Shown here: positions 1 through 7,849 of the stretch, in pieces
Numbering within the stretch: the first letter of the stretch is position 1
Layout: each line of letters opens with the position of its first letter
Assembly (NCBI GenBank): GCA_017936665.1
Contig: JAGBFB010000016.1
Location: 1 to 60,140 of the forward strand
DNA length: 60,140 bases
Source: Spirochaetaceae bacterium
GTDB lineage: Bacteria; Spirochaetota; Spirochaetia; Treponematales; Treponemataceae
Direction: 5' to 3'
Notes under the pieces: model-generated
What the model was told of the DNA's origin: nothing
Databases searched by the model: none
The model's input: only the letters and a program-made list of their open reading frames with translations
Made by a program: the position numbers and the translations under genes

Positions 1-372
1 GAAAAAATCTTTTTTGCATATAAAAATTACAAAACTTTCTTTAAGTTCTGTGTAATTTTTGCCTTTCAGTAAAAGGTCGATGTCCATCATGGATTGGTAA
101 TAGCGAGTACGTTTGGGTAAGTTTTCGTCAAGGGAATTTTGGATTTCGATGTCAAAAATTCTGTTTGAATCTTGCACATAGACATCAAGTCGAATTCCCT
201 TTGACTGATAACGCGGTGAAATTGATTTTTGTAATTCTGGATATTCAATTTTTTCAATTTTGATTTCTAGCATTCTTTCAAGAAATCCTTTGCAAATTTC
301 AGCATTTTGCATAACTCGACCGAATAAAAAGTCATCTGTAAAGGTTAATTCTTCGATTGGTTTTAGTTTCAT
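1..372 (-). CDS. Rpn-type PD-(D/E)XK nuclease, 5' part only (runs off left edge)
   Basis: The reading frame starts at the ATG at 372 and stays open for 124 codons to the window edge. The translation opens with a conserved lead (PIEELTFTDDFLFGRVMQNA) and carries the nuclease core motifs of the Rpn family: an Asp in GIRLDVYV and the E-x-Q in FDIEIQN, followed by RTRYYQSMMDIDLLLKG. Known members are DNA endonucleases, often annotated as recombination-promoting nuclease or putative transposase; some act in phage defence. A good ribosome binding site (gggaga) lies just upstream of the start. The DNA is strongly similar to the right end of the window (59715-60140), in the same orientation. The C-terminal tail is outside the window, so it cannot be judged intact. 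Confidence 0.85.
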   Translation of the reverse strand, partial: MKLKPIEELTFTDDFLFGRVMQNAEICKGFLERMLEIKIEKIEYPELQKSISPRYQSKGIRLDVYVQDSNRIFDIEIQNSLDENLPKRTRYYQSMMDIDLLLKGKNYTELKESFVIFICKKDFF

Positions 373-478
373 AAACTTTCTCCCAAAAATAATTTTTTTT
401 ACATCTTTATTATTGAGAAAAAATTGCAAAATTTAGCAAAAAGTATGAAAAAATTTTGAAATTTTTTTGCGTTTATAG

Positions 479-499
479 ATCCTGAATCAAGTTCAGGAT
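479..499. repeat. short palindrome in gene-free stretch
   Basis: Stem atcctgaa / ttcaggat, 8 bp perfect, around the loop tcaag, followed by gacaag. Palindromes of this exact look are common dispersed intergenic repeats in many bacteria. There is no T-run, so it is not a clear terminator. Nothing else was identified between 373 and about 560. Confidence 0.5.
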
Positions 500-568
500 G
501 ACAAGAAGAAGTGCAACCTGTCTACAAATGCCTTTGAGATTTCGCACATTTCTCATACAGCCTCATTC

Positions 569-838
569 TATGCCACTTACTCAAACAAAGCAAGAAACAA
601 TGCACTAAAGTAAAATTCTAGCCAAAAATCGCAACAAAATGTGAATTTACAATTTCGTAAAAAATCCGTAGACAGAAAATGACACAAGTCAGCCTTGACG
701 ACTGAAAGGAGTCTCGAGCTGACTTTGGGGCGTTTTTTGTCGAAAGGATTTTTGTACGAATCTGTTTATACACAATTTCAATGTGATTTTTGTATAAATT
801 CTTCATTTTACAAAATTTCAACTTGCTTTATTTTGTGT
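569..838 (+). ncRNA. candidate structured element, copy 1 (long covarying hairpin)
   Basis: This gene-free stretch folds back on itself along its whole length. Terminal arms: aaagcaag (587-594) with cttgcttt (822-829). Middle: aaaaatcc (660-667) with ggattttt (746-753), extended by ttcgta with tacgaa. Next comes an asymmetric loop, gta (668-670) opposite gaaa (742-745), then gacagaaaatg (671-681) with cgttttttgtc (731-741). The apical arm is aagtcagc with gctgactt. A second copy at 51299-51487 shares both ends (tatgccactt at the left, cttgctttattttgtg at the right) and the gta/gaaa loop, but has different complementary stem sequence. It ends 73 bases before the ABC operon start. It could be an untranslated RNA, a 5' leader, or a MITE-like element; the strand is uncertain. 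Confidence 0.5.
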
Positions 839-911
839 ACTTGTAACTTTCTTAAATCTATTTTATTTTACTATAGATAAGTAATTTTTTAATGTTTATT
901 TTGGAGGATAT

Positions 912-1874
912 ATGATTGAAGTTGAACAGGTTTCTAGAACCTTTGGAACTTTTAAAGCAGTAGATTCCATCAGTTTTTCAATTAAAACTGGCGAAATTGT
1001 TGGATTGCTTGGTCCAAACGGTGCTGGAAAAACTACAACCATGAGAATGATTACTGGTTTTTTGGATATGGATTCTGGTAGCATAAAAATTGATGGAAAA
1101 GACATCCGCGAAAATCCAAAAGAATCAAAAAGAAAAATTGGATATATGCCTGAATCCGCTCCTCTTTATGGAGAAATGATTGTTGCTGATTATCTTGAAT
1201 ATGTTGCTCAAATGCAAGGTGTTAATCCTAAAGAAAAAGTTCCACAACTTGCTTCTGTATGTGGCTTAACTGATGTAATGCACAAAAATGTTTCAGATCT
1301 TTCAAGAGGATATAGACAGCGTGTTGGACTTGCTCATGCTTTGATGAATGATCCAGAAATCTTAATTTTAGATGAACCAACAAGCGGACTTGACCCAAAT
1401 CAAATTATAGAAGTTCGTTCACTTATAAAAGAAATTGGTAAAACTCGTACCGTAATTATTTCCACACATATTTTAAGTGAAGTAGAAATGATTTGTGATA
1501 GAGTAATTATTATTTCGCGTGGAAAAATTGCTGCCGATAGTCCTACTTCAGAATTGCGAACTAGATACGCAGGAAATTCTAATGTGATTGTAAATCTTTC
1601 TGGAGCAGAGAAAACAGAATTTGAAAATGTGATTTCTAAAATTGAAGGCGTTTGTTCAATTTCATTTTTGGATACAAATGACACAGAAAATAATCTTCCA
1701 AAAGAAATTGAAAAACCTCTTATCGCAAGAATCGGAATTAAAGATAACGCAGAAATAAGAAATGTTCTTTCACAAAAAATTATTTCTAATGGTTGGAATC
1801 TTTACGGCCTAACTTTAGAAACAAATACTTTAGAAGATGTATTTAAAACTTTAACAACTGGAGGAGAACAATGA
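912..1874 (+). CDS. ABC transporter ATP-binding protein, GldA-like
   Basis: Nucleotide-binding subunit of an ABC-2 type exporter. It has all the ATPase signatures: Walker A GPNGAGKTTT near residue 35, a Q-loop region, the ABC signature LSRGYRQR, and Walker B ILILDEPTSGLD followed by the switch His in STHILSE. At 320 residues it is longer than a minimal ATPase; the last 100 residues form the accessory C-terminal domain usual in GldA/NatA-type proteins. The start is the ATG at 912 with ggagg five bases upstream. Its stop overlaps the next ATG by four bases (atga), so translation is probably coupled to the permease. The operon ATPase-permease-GldG-DUF4340 is a known bacterial arrangement; its substrate is unknown outside gliding bacteria. 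Confidence 0.9.
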   Translation: MIEVEQVSRTFGTFKAVDSISFSIKTGEIVGLLGPNGAGKTTTMRMITGFLDMDSGSIKIDGKDIRENPKESKRKIGYMPESAPLYGEMIVADYLEYVAQMQGVNPKEKVPQLASVCGLTDVMHKNVSDLSRGYRQRVGLAHALMNDPEILILDEPTSGLDPNQIIEVRSLIKEIGKTRTVIISTHILSEVEMICDRVIIISRGKIAADSPTSELRTRYAGNSNVIVNLSGAEKTEFENVISKIEGVCSISFLDTNDTENNLPKEIEKPLIARIGIKDNAEIRNVLSQKIISNGWNLYGLTLETNTLEDVFKTLTTGGEQ

Positions 1875-2575
1875 TAAGTGTAATAATGAAAAGAGAATTA
1901 AAATCTTATTTTACAAGTCCAGTTGCTTACATTGTAACTTGTGCTTTTTTAATTGTTTCTGGTTTCATGCTTTTTTCGTTTTTCTTTTTAGCAAACAGAG
2001 CAGAACTTAGAGAATTTTTTGTAAACTTACCTTGGTTGTTTGCAATTTTTATTCCAGCTTTAACAATGCGACTTTTCTCTGAAGAACGTGGAAGAGGAAC
2101 AATCGAAACTTTGATGACACTCCCTGTAACTTGTACAGATGTTGTTATCGGAAAATTTTTAGCAGCATTTGTTTCTTCTATAATAATGCTTGTTCCTACT
2201 TTTATTTATGCAATTACTGCAAGCATTTTTGGTGATGTTGATTTTGGTCCACTTTTTTGTGGATATCTTGGAGCAATTTTTTTAGGAGCATGTTTTTCTG
2301 CAATAGGAATTTTTGCTTCTTCAATTACAAAAAATCAAATTGTTTCATTCTTTGTTGCCTTTGGAATTTGTATTCTTCTTGCAATGATTGATAGATTTTT
2401 AATTTTCCTTCCAGCAGGCATTGTTGGATTTTTGCAATTCATTTCTGCAGGAAGTCATTTTACATCAATTTCAAGAGGAATCATTGATTCAAGAGATTTG
2501 CTTTATTTTATTTCAATAACAATTTTATTTATTGCAATTACAGTAAAAGTTCTTGAAAATCGTAGGAGTGCATAA
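1871..2575 (+). CDS. ABC-2 type permease of the GldA/GldG-like exporter
   Basis: Integral membrane subunit of 234 residues with about six hydrophobic helices. Between the first two is the family stretch FFVNLPWLFAIFIPALTMRL followed by FSEERGRGTIETLMTLP, which is typical of ABC-2 permeases of the GldF/NosY type. It overlaps the ATPase gene by four bases and is followed two bases later by the GldG-like gene. It should form the channel driven by the preceding ATPase. Substrate unknown. No unusual features are seen. Confidence 0.88.
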   Translation: MISVIMKRELKSYFTSPVAYIVTCAFLIVSGFMLFSFFFLANRAELREFFVNLPWLFAIFIPALTMRLFSEERGRGTIETLMTLPVTCTDVVIGKFLAAFVSSIIMLVPTFIYAITASIFGDVDFGPLFCGYLGAIFLGACFSAIGIFASSITKNQIVSFFVAFGICILLAMIDRFLIFLPAGIVGFLQFISAGSHFTSISRGIIDSRDLLYFISITILFIAITVKVLENRRSA

Positions 2576-2577
2576 AA

Positions 2578-4677
2578 ATGAAAAAATTTATAAATTGGAT
2601 TACAGGTCCAAAAAGCGATTTTGTTTTATTGATTATCCTACTTGTGTTAATAAATCTTGTAGGTGCAAATTCTTTTTTTAGATTAGATTTAACTTCGCCT
2701 AAATCATATTCTTTATCACAAAGTAGTAAAGAAGTTGTAAAAAATTTAGAAGAGCCTTTGTCTGTAAAAGTTTTCTTTTCAAATAATTTACCTTCTCCAT
2801 ATAACACTGTTGAACAATATCTTGAAGATATTTTAGTTGAATACAAAGGAAGTGCAAACAAAAATTTTAGTTATGAATTTTTTGATATGGACAAAACTGA
2901 AAATGAAGAACTTGCTTCTAGTTATCGAATAAGACAAAAACAAATTCAAGAAGTAAAAGATAACGAAGTAGGTTTTAAAAATGTTTACATGGGTGTTGTT
3001 TTAGTTTATGCAGATTCAATTGAAGTTCTTGATGATATAATTTCGCCAGACGGACTTGAATATAGATTAACAACAACAATGAGCAAAATGATAAATACAA
3101 CAAGTGCATTAGCGGGGTTAAAAGATAATGTAAATGTTACACTTTATTCATCAAGTGATTTAAGTGCATTTGGAATTAAAAATTTTAATCAGTTAGAAAA
3201 TATTGTTTCTAATGCAGTTGCTCAAGTAAACAAAAAAAATATGAATAAAGTTTCTTTTAAAGTTGTTAATCCTAATCAAGATGAAGTTTCTGAACTTTGT
3301 GCAAAATATGGAGTTGATGAAATTTCATGGACTGATGATAAAGCAACAGATGAATCAAAGAAAAATGGAAAAGGAATGATTGCCGCTGTAATGGAATATA
3401 ACGACAACTTCAAACTTTTACCTGTAAAACTTTCTAGAAGTTTTTTTGGTTCTTACGGAATTGCAGGTCTTGATAATTTAGAAACTGTAATTACAGAAAA
3501 TTTACAAACCTTAGTTTCTCGTTCTGACAAAATTGGTTACTTAACAGGTTTTGGAACAAAATCTTTGAACGACGCACAAAATGGTTCCCAGCGATTGCAA
3601 ATGCTTGCAAATGATAAATATCAATTTGTGGAATTAGATTTAGAAAAAGATGAAATTCCTTCTACAATATCTAACATCGTAATTGTTGCACCTACAGAAA
3701 AAATTTCTGAAAAAGTTTTTTATAAACTGGATCAATTTTTGATGCAAGGTGGAAACTTAACTGTCTTTGCAGATATGTATCAAGAAGTTCCAACAGAAAA
3801 TCAATATCAACTTCCAGAATACAAATTGTTAGAAACTGGACTTCCTGAATTTTTAGCAAAGTACGGAATTGAACTTGGTAAAGATTATGTAATGGATATG
3901 AATTGTTATAAAAATTTTCAGCAAGGTTATGGTGAAATTCCAATGTACTATGTTCCAATTACAGAACGCAGTACAATCAATCAGAAAAATCCAATTACAA
4001 AAAATCTTTCATACATTTTGATGTTCCAAAATAGTTCAATTAATTTAAATTTATCTGATGATGTAAAAGGAACTGTTTTGGTAAAATCTTCTGACCAATC
4101 TTGGTTGATGAAAGATAATATCATTATGCATCCATTGTACATAACTCCTGTTGCAGAAAATGAAAGAAGTTCTTATAACTTAGCAGTTTTAGCAGAAGGA
4201 AAATTTGCAAGTCAATTTGATAAAAATATTTTAGAGCAAAATAAAAATGATGTTGCAAAAGATTCTTTAGCAGGTGGAACAGATAATCATCTTACAAAAG
4301 CTGTTCAAAATGGAAAAATTTTTGTTGCTGGAAGTTCTGTGATTGTTAGTCCAATGTTAATTGATGATTCTGGTCGTGAGCCAATTTCAATTTTTGTTAG
4401 AAACGTTTTAGACTACATGAACGGAAACGAAGATTTATGTACAATGCGAACAAAAGGTTTAGCATTAAATACTTTGAAAAAATCTAGTACCGCTTCAATT
4501 AAAGTTGCAAAAATTATAAATCAATATGGAGTTCCTCTTTTAGTTATCATCATTGGATTTATTGTATGGCGCATGAGAGTTGAACATCGTAAAAAAATTA
4601 GAATTCAATATGCTTCAACTGATGAAAGAGAAACAATGAGTATGGAAAATAAAAAGGAAAAGAAAAATGACAAATAA
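2578..4677 (+). CDS. GldG family membrane-anchored protein of ABC exporter operon
   Basis: Protein of 699 residues with one N-terminal membrane segment (about residues 15-33) and one near the C-terminus (VPLLVIIIGFIVW, about 650-665). The long stretch between them is the extracytoplasmic GldG/IFT52-like domain, with the hallmark opening SPKSYSLSQSSKEVVKNLEE and the later PTEKISEKVFYKLDQFLMQG. In Bacteroidetes, GldG works with GldA and GldF; in spirochaetes and other phyla the same trio is found and its job is not established. The tail is very Lys/Glu-rich and its end overlaps the DUF4340 gene by 11 bases. The gene follows the permease by two bases, so it is one transcription unit. Confidence 0.85.
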   Translation: MKKFINWITGPKSDFVLLIILLVLINLVGANSFFRLDLTSPKSYSLSQSSKEVVKNLEEPLSVKVFFSNNLPSPYNTVEQYLEDILVEYKGSANKNFSYEFFDMDKTENEELASSYRIRQKQIQEVKDNEVGFKNVYMGVVLVYADSIEVLDDIISPDGLEYRLTTTMSKMINTTSALAGLKDNVNVTLYSSSDLSAFGIKNFNQLENIVSNAVAQVNKKNMNKVSFKVVNPNQDEVSELCAKYGVDEISWTDDKATDESKKNGKGMIAAVMEYNDNFKLLPVKLSRSFFGSYGIAGLDNLETVITENLQTLVSRSDKIGYLTGFGTKSLNDAQNGSQRLQMLANDKYQFVELDLEKDEIPSTISNIVIVAPTEKISEKVFYKLDQFLMQGGNLTVFADMYQEVPTENQYQLPEYKLLETGLPEFLAKYGIELGKDYVMDMNCYKNFQQGYGEIPMYYVPITERSTINQKNPITKNLSYILMFQNSSINLNLSDDVKGTVLVKSSDQSWLMKDNIIMHPLYITPVAENERSSYNLAVLAEGKFASQFDKNILEQNKNDVAKDSLAGGTDNHLTKAVQNGKIFVAGSSVIVSPMLIDDSGREPISIFVRNVLDYMNGNEDLCTMRTKGLALNTLKKSSTASIKVAKIINQYGVPLLVIIIGFIVWRMRVEHRKKIRIQYASTDERETMSMENKKEKKNDK

Positions 4678-5251
4678 AATATCTTTACGAAAAATAATTT
4701 TACTTTCGTTGATTGCAATTTTACTTGTTGTGTATATTTTGCAACTTGTGATTTCTGGTGCAAATGATGGCTACACTCTTAGTTTAAAAGAAGTTCCAGA
4801 TACAATCGTAATCAAAAACAAAACAAATTCTGAAATAAATCTTATTAACACAAATGGAACTTGGTTGTTAAAAGATGCAAATGAAAATTCAGAAAATGCA
4901 AATTTGATTATTCCTGCAAATGTTGAAACAGTAAAACAGATGATAGATGCAATTTCTAAAATAAATGTTTTAGGTTTGGTTTCTAAAAATGATGATAATG
5001 AGCGTTATGGTTTTTCAGATAATGAACTAATAAAAGTTGTTGTTCAAAAAGATGGAAAAGTTTTACGCACATTGGAACTTGGAAAAAATTCTTCAACATA
5101 TCAACAAGTGTATGGAAAAATCGATAATTCAAAAGATGTGTTATTGATTTCCGGAAATCCAAAATTAACTTTTGATGTAACATTTGAAGATTTAAAATCC
5201 CCTGTTGAAACTGCACCTGAAAATCCTGTTGCAAATTCAATTGCTGAATAA
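4667..5251 (+). CDS. DUF4340 domain protein, membrane anchored
   Basis: A 194-residue protein with one N-terminal membrane helix (about residues 9-29), then an exported domain. The DUF4340 pattern is visible: EINLINTNGTWLLKDA, then ANVETVKQMIDAISKINVLG, then RYGFSDNELIKVVV and LELGKNSSTYQQVYGKI. DUF4340 proteins commonly close GldA/GldF/GldG-type operons, as here. At 194 residues it is a short version. The start overlaps the preceding gene by 11 bases. The function is unknown; it presumably assists the exporter on the outer face of the membrane. Confidence 0.8.
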   Translation: MTNKISLRKIILLSLIAILLVVYILQLVISGANDGYTLSLKEVPDTIVIKNKTNSEINLINTNGTWLLKDANENSENANLIIPANVETVKQMIDAISKINVLGLVSKNDDNERYGFSDNELIKVVVQKDGKVLRTLELGKNSSTYQQVYGKIDNSKDVLLISGNPKLTFDVTFEDLKSPVETAPENPVANSIAE

Positions 5252-5286
5252 TCTTTTTTTTACTGAACGAGTTTGAATGAGATAAA

Positions 5287-6861
5287 ATGAAACTGATAGA
5301 AATTTCAAATTGTGAAATTTGTCAAAATGGAACTAAGGTTTTTCAAAATTTTTCATGGAGTTTTAATCATGGAGAAGTTTGGTTAATTCTTGGTTCCAAC
5401 AATGGCAAAAAAAATATCTTTATTAAAGCTTTAGAAGAATCCTCGATTAAAAAAAATTCAAATCTAACTTTTGAATTTGTTCCAATTGAAAACGGAATAT
5501 TTTCAAATACTTTTACTGATTCGTTAGAAATTGTTTCTTTAGAAAAAGCTGCAAGTTTAATTGAGCAAGAACGAATAAATGATGAAAGTGAATTTATTGA
5601 AGGTGGAATTGATATTGGAAGAACTGCAAGAGTTTTTATTTCAGAAGTTTTAAGTGATGATAAATCAAAATCATTTGAACTTGCAAAAAAATTAGAAACT
5701 TATCCAGAAGTAAAACTTTGTGGAATAGAAAAAGTTTTAGACCGAGGTTTAAAATATCTTTCAACTGGTGAAATTCGTAGAACCTTGCTTTGCCGAGCCT
5801 TGCTTAGTGGAAAAAAATTAATTTTATTAAGCGATCCCTTTGCAGGACTTGATGTTGATTCAAGAAAATTGTTGTTAGAATTTTTTGATAAGATTGCTTC
5901 TAAACAAGGAAATGGATTTCCGTTTATTTTGCTTTCGATGGAACGCTACACAGAGATTCCTTCTTCTGTAACTCATGTTTTAGAATTTACAAAAGATGAA
6001 ATTAGTTTTTGTGGAACAAAAAATGAATTTGAAAAAATTTTAGATAATCGTAAAGAACTACAAAAAAAAGAAAGTGAACAAAAACGGAGGGAATTTTTAT
6101 CAGAATTAAAATCTGTACAAAATGAATATTCTGAAATTAAATTTTTTAATTATCAAAATTTTGATTCATTAGTTAAGATGAATAATGTAACTGTTCGCTG
6201 GGGAGATAACACAGTTCTTGATAATCTTTCTTGGGAATTAAAACCTCTTGAGCACACACTAATTCGTGGACCAAATGGTTCTGGAAAAACAACTTTGCTA
6301 GAACTCATCACTGGGGACAATATGCAAGTTTTTTCAAACAATGTTTCGATTTTTGATCGTCGTCGTGGAACAGGTGAAACCATCTGGGAACTAAAAGAAA
6401 AAATGGGAATTGTTTCTTATCGGTTGCATTTGGAATATAGGATGTTAGGTGGAATTGATATAGAAGCGGTAATTTTATCTGGCTTTCATGATTCTATCGG
6501 ATTGTATCAAAGTCGTTCTCAGGTTGAACAAATTCTTGTAAAAAAATGGTTAAATCTTGCAGGGTTTGCTGGAAGAGAAAAAGAGAATTTTCAAAATCTT
6601 TCATACGGAGAACAACGCGCAATTTTAATTTTACGAGCTGCTGTAAAATGTCCGCCTTTGTTAATTTTGGATGAGCCTTGTCATGGACTTGACGAAGAAA
6701 ACAGAAGAATGGTTTTAGACTTGCTAGAAATTATTGCTTCTACAGGAACAACAACTTTGCTTCATGTTACTCACGAAGTTGATGAAGTTTTGCCCTGCGA
6801 AAAAAACATTATTCAATTATTGCCAGGACAAAAACCCATGTATAAATTGATAAATTTATGA
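5287..6861 (+). CDS. Tandem ABC ATPase, ModF/PhrA-like
   Basis: Two ABC ATPase domains in one 524-residue chain without membrane segments. The second (about residues 295-524) is complete: Walker A GPNGSGKTTLL, signature LSYGEQRA, Walker B LLILDEPCHGLD and switch His in LLHVTHEVDE. The first is degenerate: its P-loop reads GSNNGKKN instead of GxxGxGK(S/T), and its Walker B reads LLSDPFAGLD with no catalytic Glu, although the signature LSTGEIRR remains. This matches ModF-type proteins, which sit near molybdate systems in some bacteria, but no molybdate genes are seen here and the substrate is open. It begins 35 bases after the exporter operon and may be read through from it. The 3' end overlaps the convergent Rpn gene by six bases. 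Confidence 0.78.
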   Translation: MKLIEISNCEICQNGTKVFQNFSWSFNHGEVWLILGSNNGKKNIFIKALEESSIKKNSNLTFEFVPIENGIFSNTFTDSLEIVSLEKAASLIEQERINDESEFIEGGIDIGRTARVFISEVLSDDKSKSFELAKKLETYPEVKLCGIEKVLDRGLKYLSTGEIRRTLLCRALLSGKKLILLSDPFAGLDVDSRKLLLEFFDKIASKQGNGFPFILLSMERYTEIPSSVTHVLEFTKDEISFCGTKNEFEKILDNRKELQKKESEQKRREFLSELKSVQNEYSEIKFFNYQNFDSLVKMNNVTVRWGDNTVLDNLSWELKPLEHTLIRGPNGSGKTTLLELITGDNMQVFSNNVSIFDRRRGTGETIWELKEKMGIVSYRLHLEYRMLGGIDIEAVILSGFHDSIGLYQSRSQVEQILVKKWLNLAGFAGREKENFQNLSYGEQRAILILRAAVKCPPLLILDEPCHGLDEENRRMVLDLLEIIASTGTTTLLHVTHEVDEVLPCEKNIIQLLPGQKPMYKLINL

Positions 6862-7047
6862 TCGTGATAATTGAGATTTTAGTTCATTTATAACTTCAAA
6901 AGAAAGACCAGTTCCTTGAACAACTTGCTCAACGGAAATTCCCATTTGTAGAAAGTTGATTGCTGTTTCGATTGCTTTTTGATGTTCGCCTTGGCTTATT
7001 CCTTCTCTTTTACCCCGTAGAAAGTTATCTTGGTCGTGGATGTTCAC
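6856..7047 (-). other. candidate internal RpnS-like short product (GTG start)
   Basis: Within the Rpn gene, in the same frame, ggag (7057-7060, complement) is followed nine bases later by GTG at 7047. Translation from there would give a 63-residue product holding only the C-terminal tail. Similar short intragenic products are reported for E. coli Rpn genes. Here this is inference from a fair ribosome binding site and position; GTG could simply encode Val. Confidence 0.3.
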
Positions 7048-7665
7048 TGTAGAATACTCCTTTCTGTTGATTTCTTGTTGTTTTATTTTTTCCACAAGAG
7101 AGTTAATTCTATTAGTAAAGTCATCAACAGTTTTCTGATTACAAATATACTCTAAAAATGCAGAAATTTCCACATCTTTTTCTTTTTTGTAAGCAGTTGC
7201 ATTAAAAAATTTTTTGTTACATTTGTCTTTCAATATAACATCTGGATTTTCCAAACAATGATTTTCAAAAGAGTATATTGGCAAGTTTTTACCAAAAGGA
7301 TCATAGTTACAGATAAAGATTATAAAACTTTCTGGTAAATTAGAATAATGTTCACCTTTTAATAAATTATTTGTGTCTAACATTGATTGATAATATCGTG
7401 TGCGTAAGTGAATATCTACATCATTTGCGTTTTGAAGTTCTATATCAAAAACTTTGTTACTGTCTTTTACATAAACATCTAGACGAACGCCTTTTGTTTC
7501 ATAATATGGACTAATTGTTTTTTCAATTTCTGGATATTCTAAATGTTCTATTTTGATTTTCAATAATCGTTCTAAAAGTTCTTGGCAGATTTCTTTGTTT
7601 TGCAAAACCTTTTCAAATATGTAGTGATCTGCAAATGTTAAATCATCAAATTTTTTAAAGTACAT
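6856..7665 (-). CDS. Rpn-type PD-(D/E)XK nuclease, full length
   Basis: Intact 269-residue member of the Rpn (putative transposase / recombination-promoting nuclease) family. The nuclease core has Asp in GVRLDVYVKDSNKVF and E-x-Q in DIELQN, followed by RTRYYQSMLD. A helical C-terminal tail follows: EGISQGEHQKAIETAINFL and then a small putative helix-turn-helix-like end (VVQGTGLSFEVINELK). The start ATG at 7665 is preceded by taggag. It lies tail to tail with the ModF-like gene, overlapping six bases. Rpn proteins are known DNA nucleases; E. coli members also make a short C-terminal protein from an internal start that neutralises them, and a candidate internal start is present here (see 6856-7047). 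Confidence 0.85.
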   Translation of the reverse strand: MYFKKFDDLTFADHYIFEKVLQNKEICQELLERLLKIKIEHLEYPEIEKTISPYYETKGVRLDVYVKDSNKVFDIELQNANDVDIHLRTRYYQSMLDTNNLLKGEHYSNLPESFIIFICNYDPFGKNLPIYSFENHCLENPDVILKDKCNKKFFNATAYKKEKDVEISAFLEYICNQKTVDDFTNRINSLVEKIKQQEINRKEYSTVNIHDQDNFLRGKREGISQGEHQKAIETAINFLQMGISVEQVVQGTGLSFEVINELKSQLSRS

Positions 7666-7835
7666 AATTTACTCCTAAAAATAATTTCTAGTAGAAAAAT
7701 AAATTTTTACTACATACCTTTATTATTGCGAAAAAAATTGATTTTAAATAAAAATTTCAGAAAAAAATTATTTTTTTTAAATAAATATTAAGTGAGTAAA
7801 TTTACAAAAAACTTTTAAAAATTTAAAACCTAGTG

Positions 7836-7841
7836 TAAAAT
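7836..7841 (+). promoter_or_regulatory. -10 box just upstream of GH18 lipoprotein gene
   Basis: taaaat preceded by gtg, eight bases before the ATG at 7850, with no ribosome binding site between. The geometry predicts a transcript starting at or next to the start codon (leaderless). The -35 region is poor. Confidence 0.35.
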
Positions 7842-7849
7842 ATAATAAT

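Noticed and set aside
479-499. Terminator of the left-edge Rpn gene or another gene
   Set aside because: No T-run follows and no gene ends nearby on either strand.
618-880. Open frames on both strands in the gene-free region before the ABC operon
   Set aside because: They lie in the long hairpin element; compositions are odd, there is no ribosome binding site, and the mirrored frames are explained by the fold-back sequence.
6856-7665. Rpn genes as insertion sequences with terminal repeats
   Set aside because: Although often annotated as transposase, no terminal inverted repeats or target duplications are seen around this gene; the family are nucleases.
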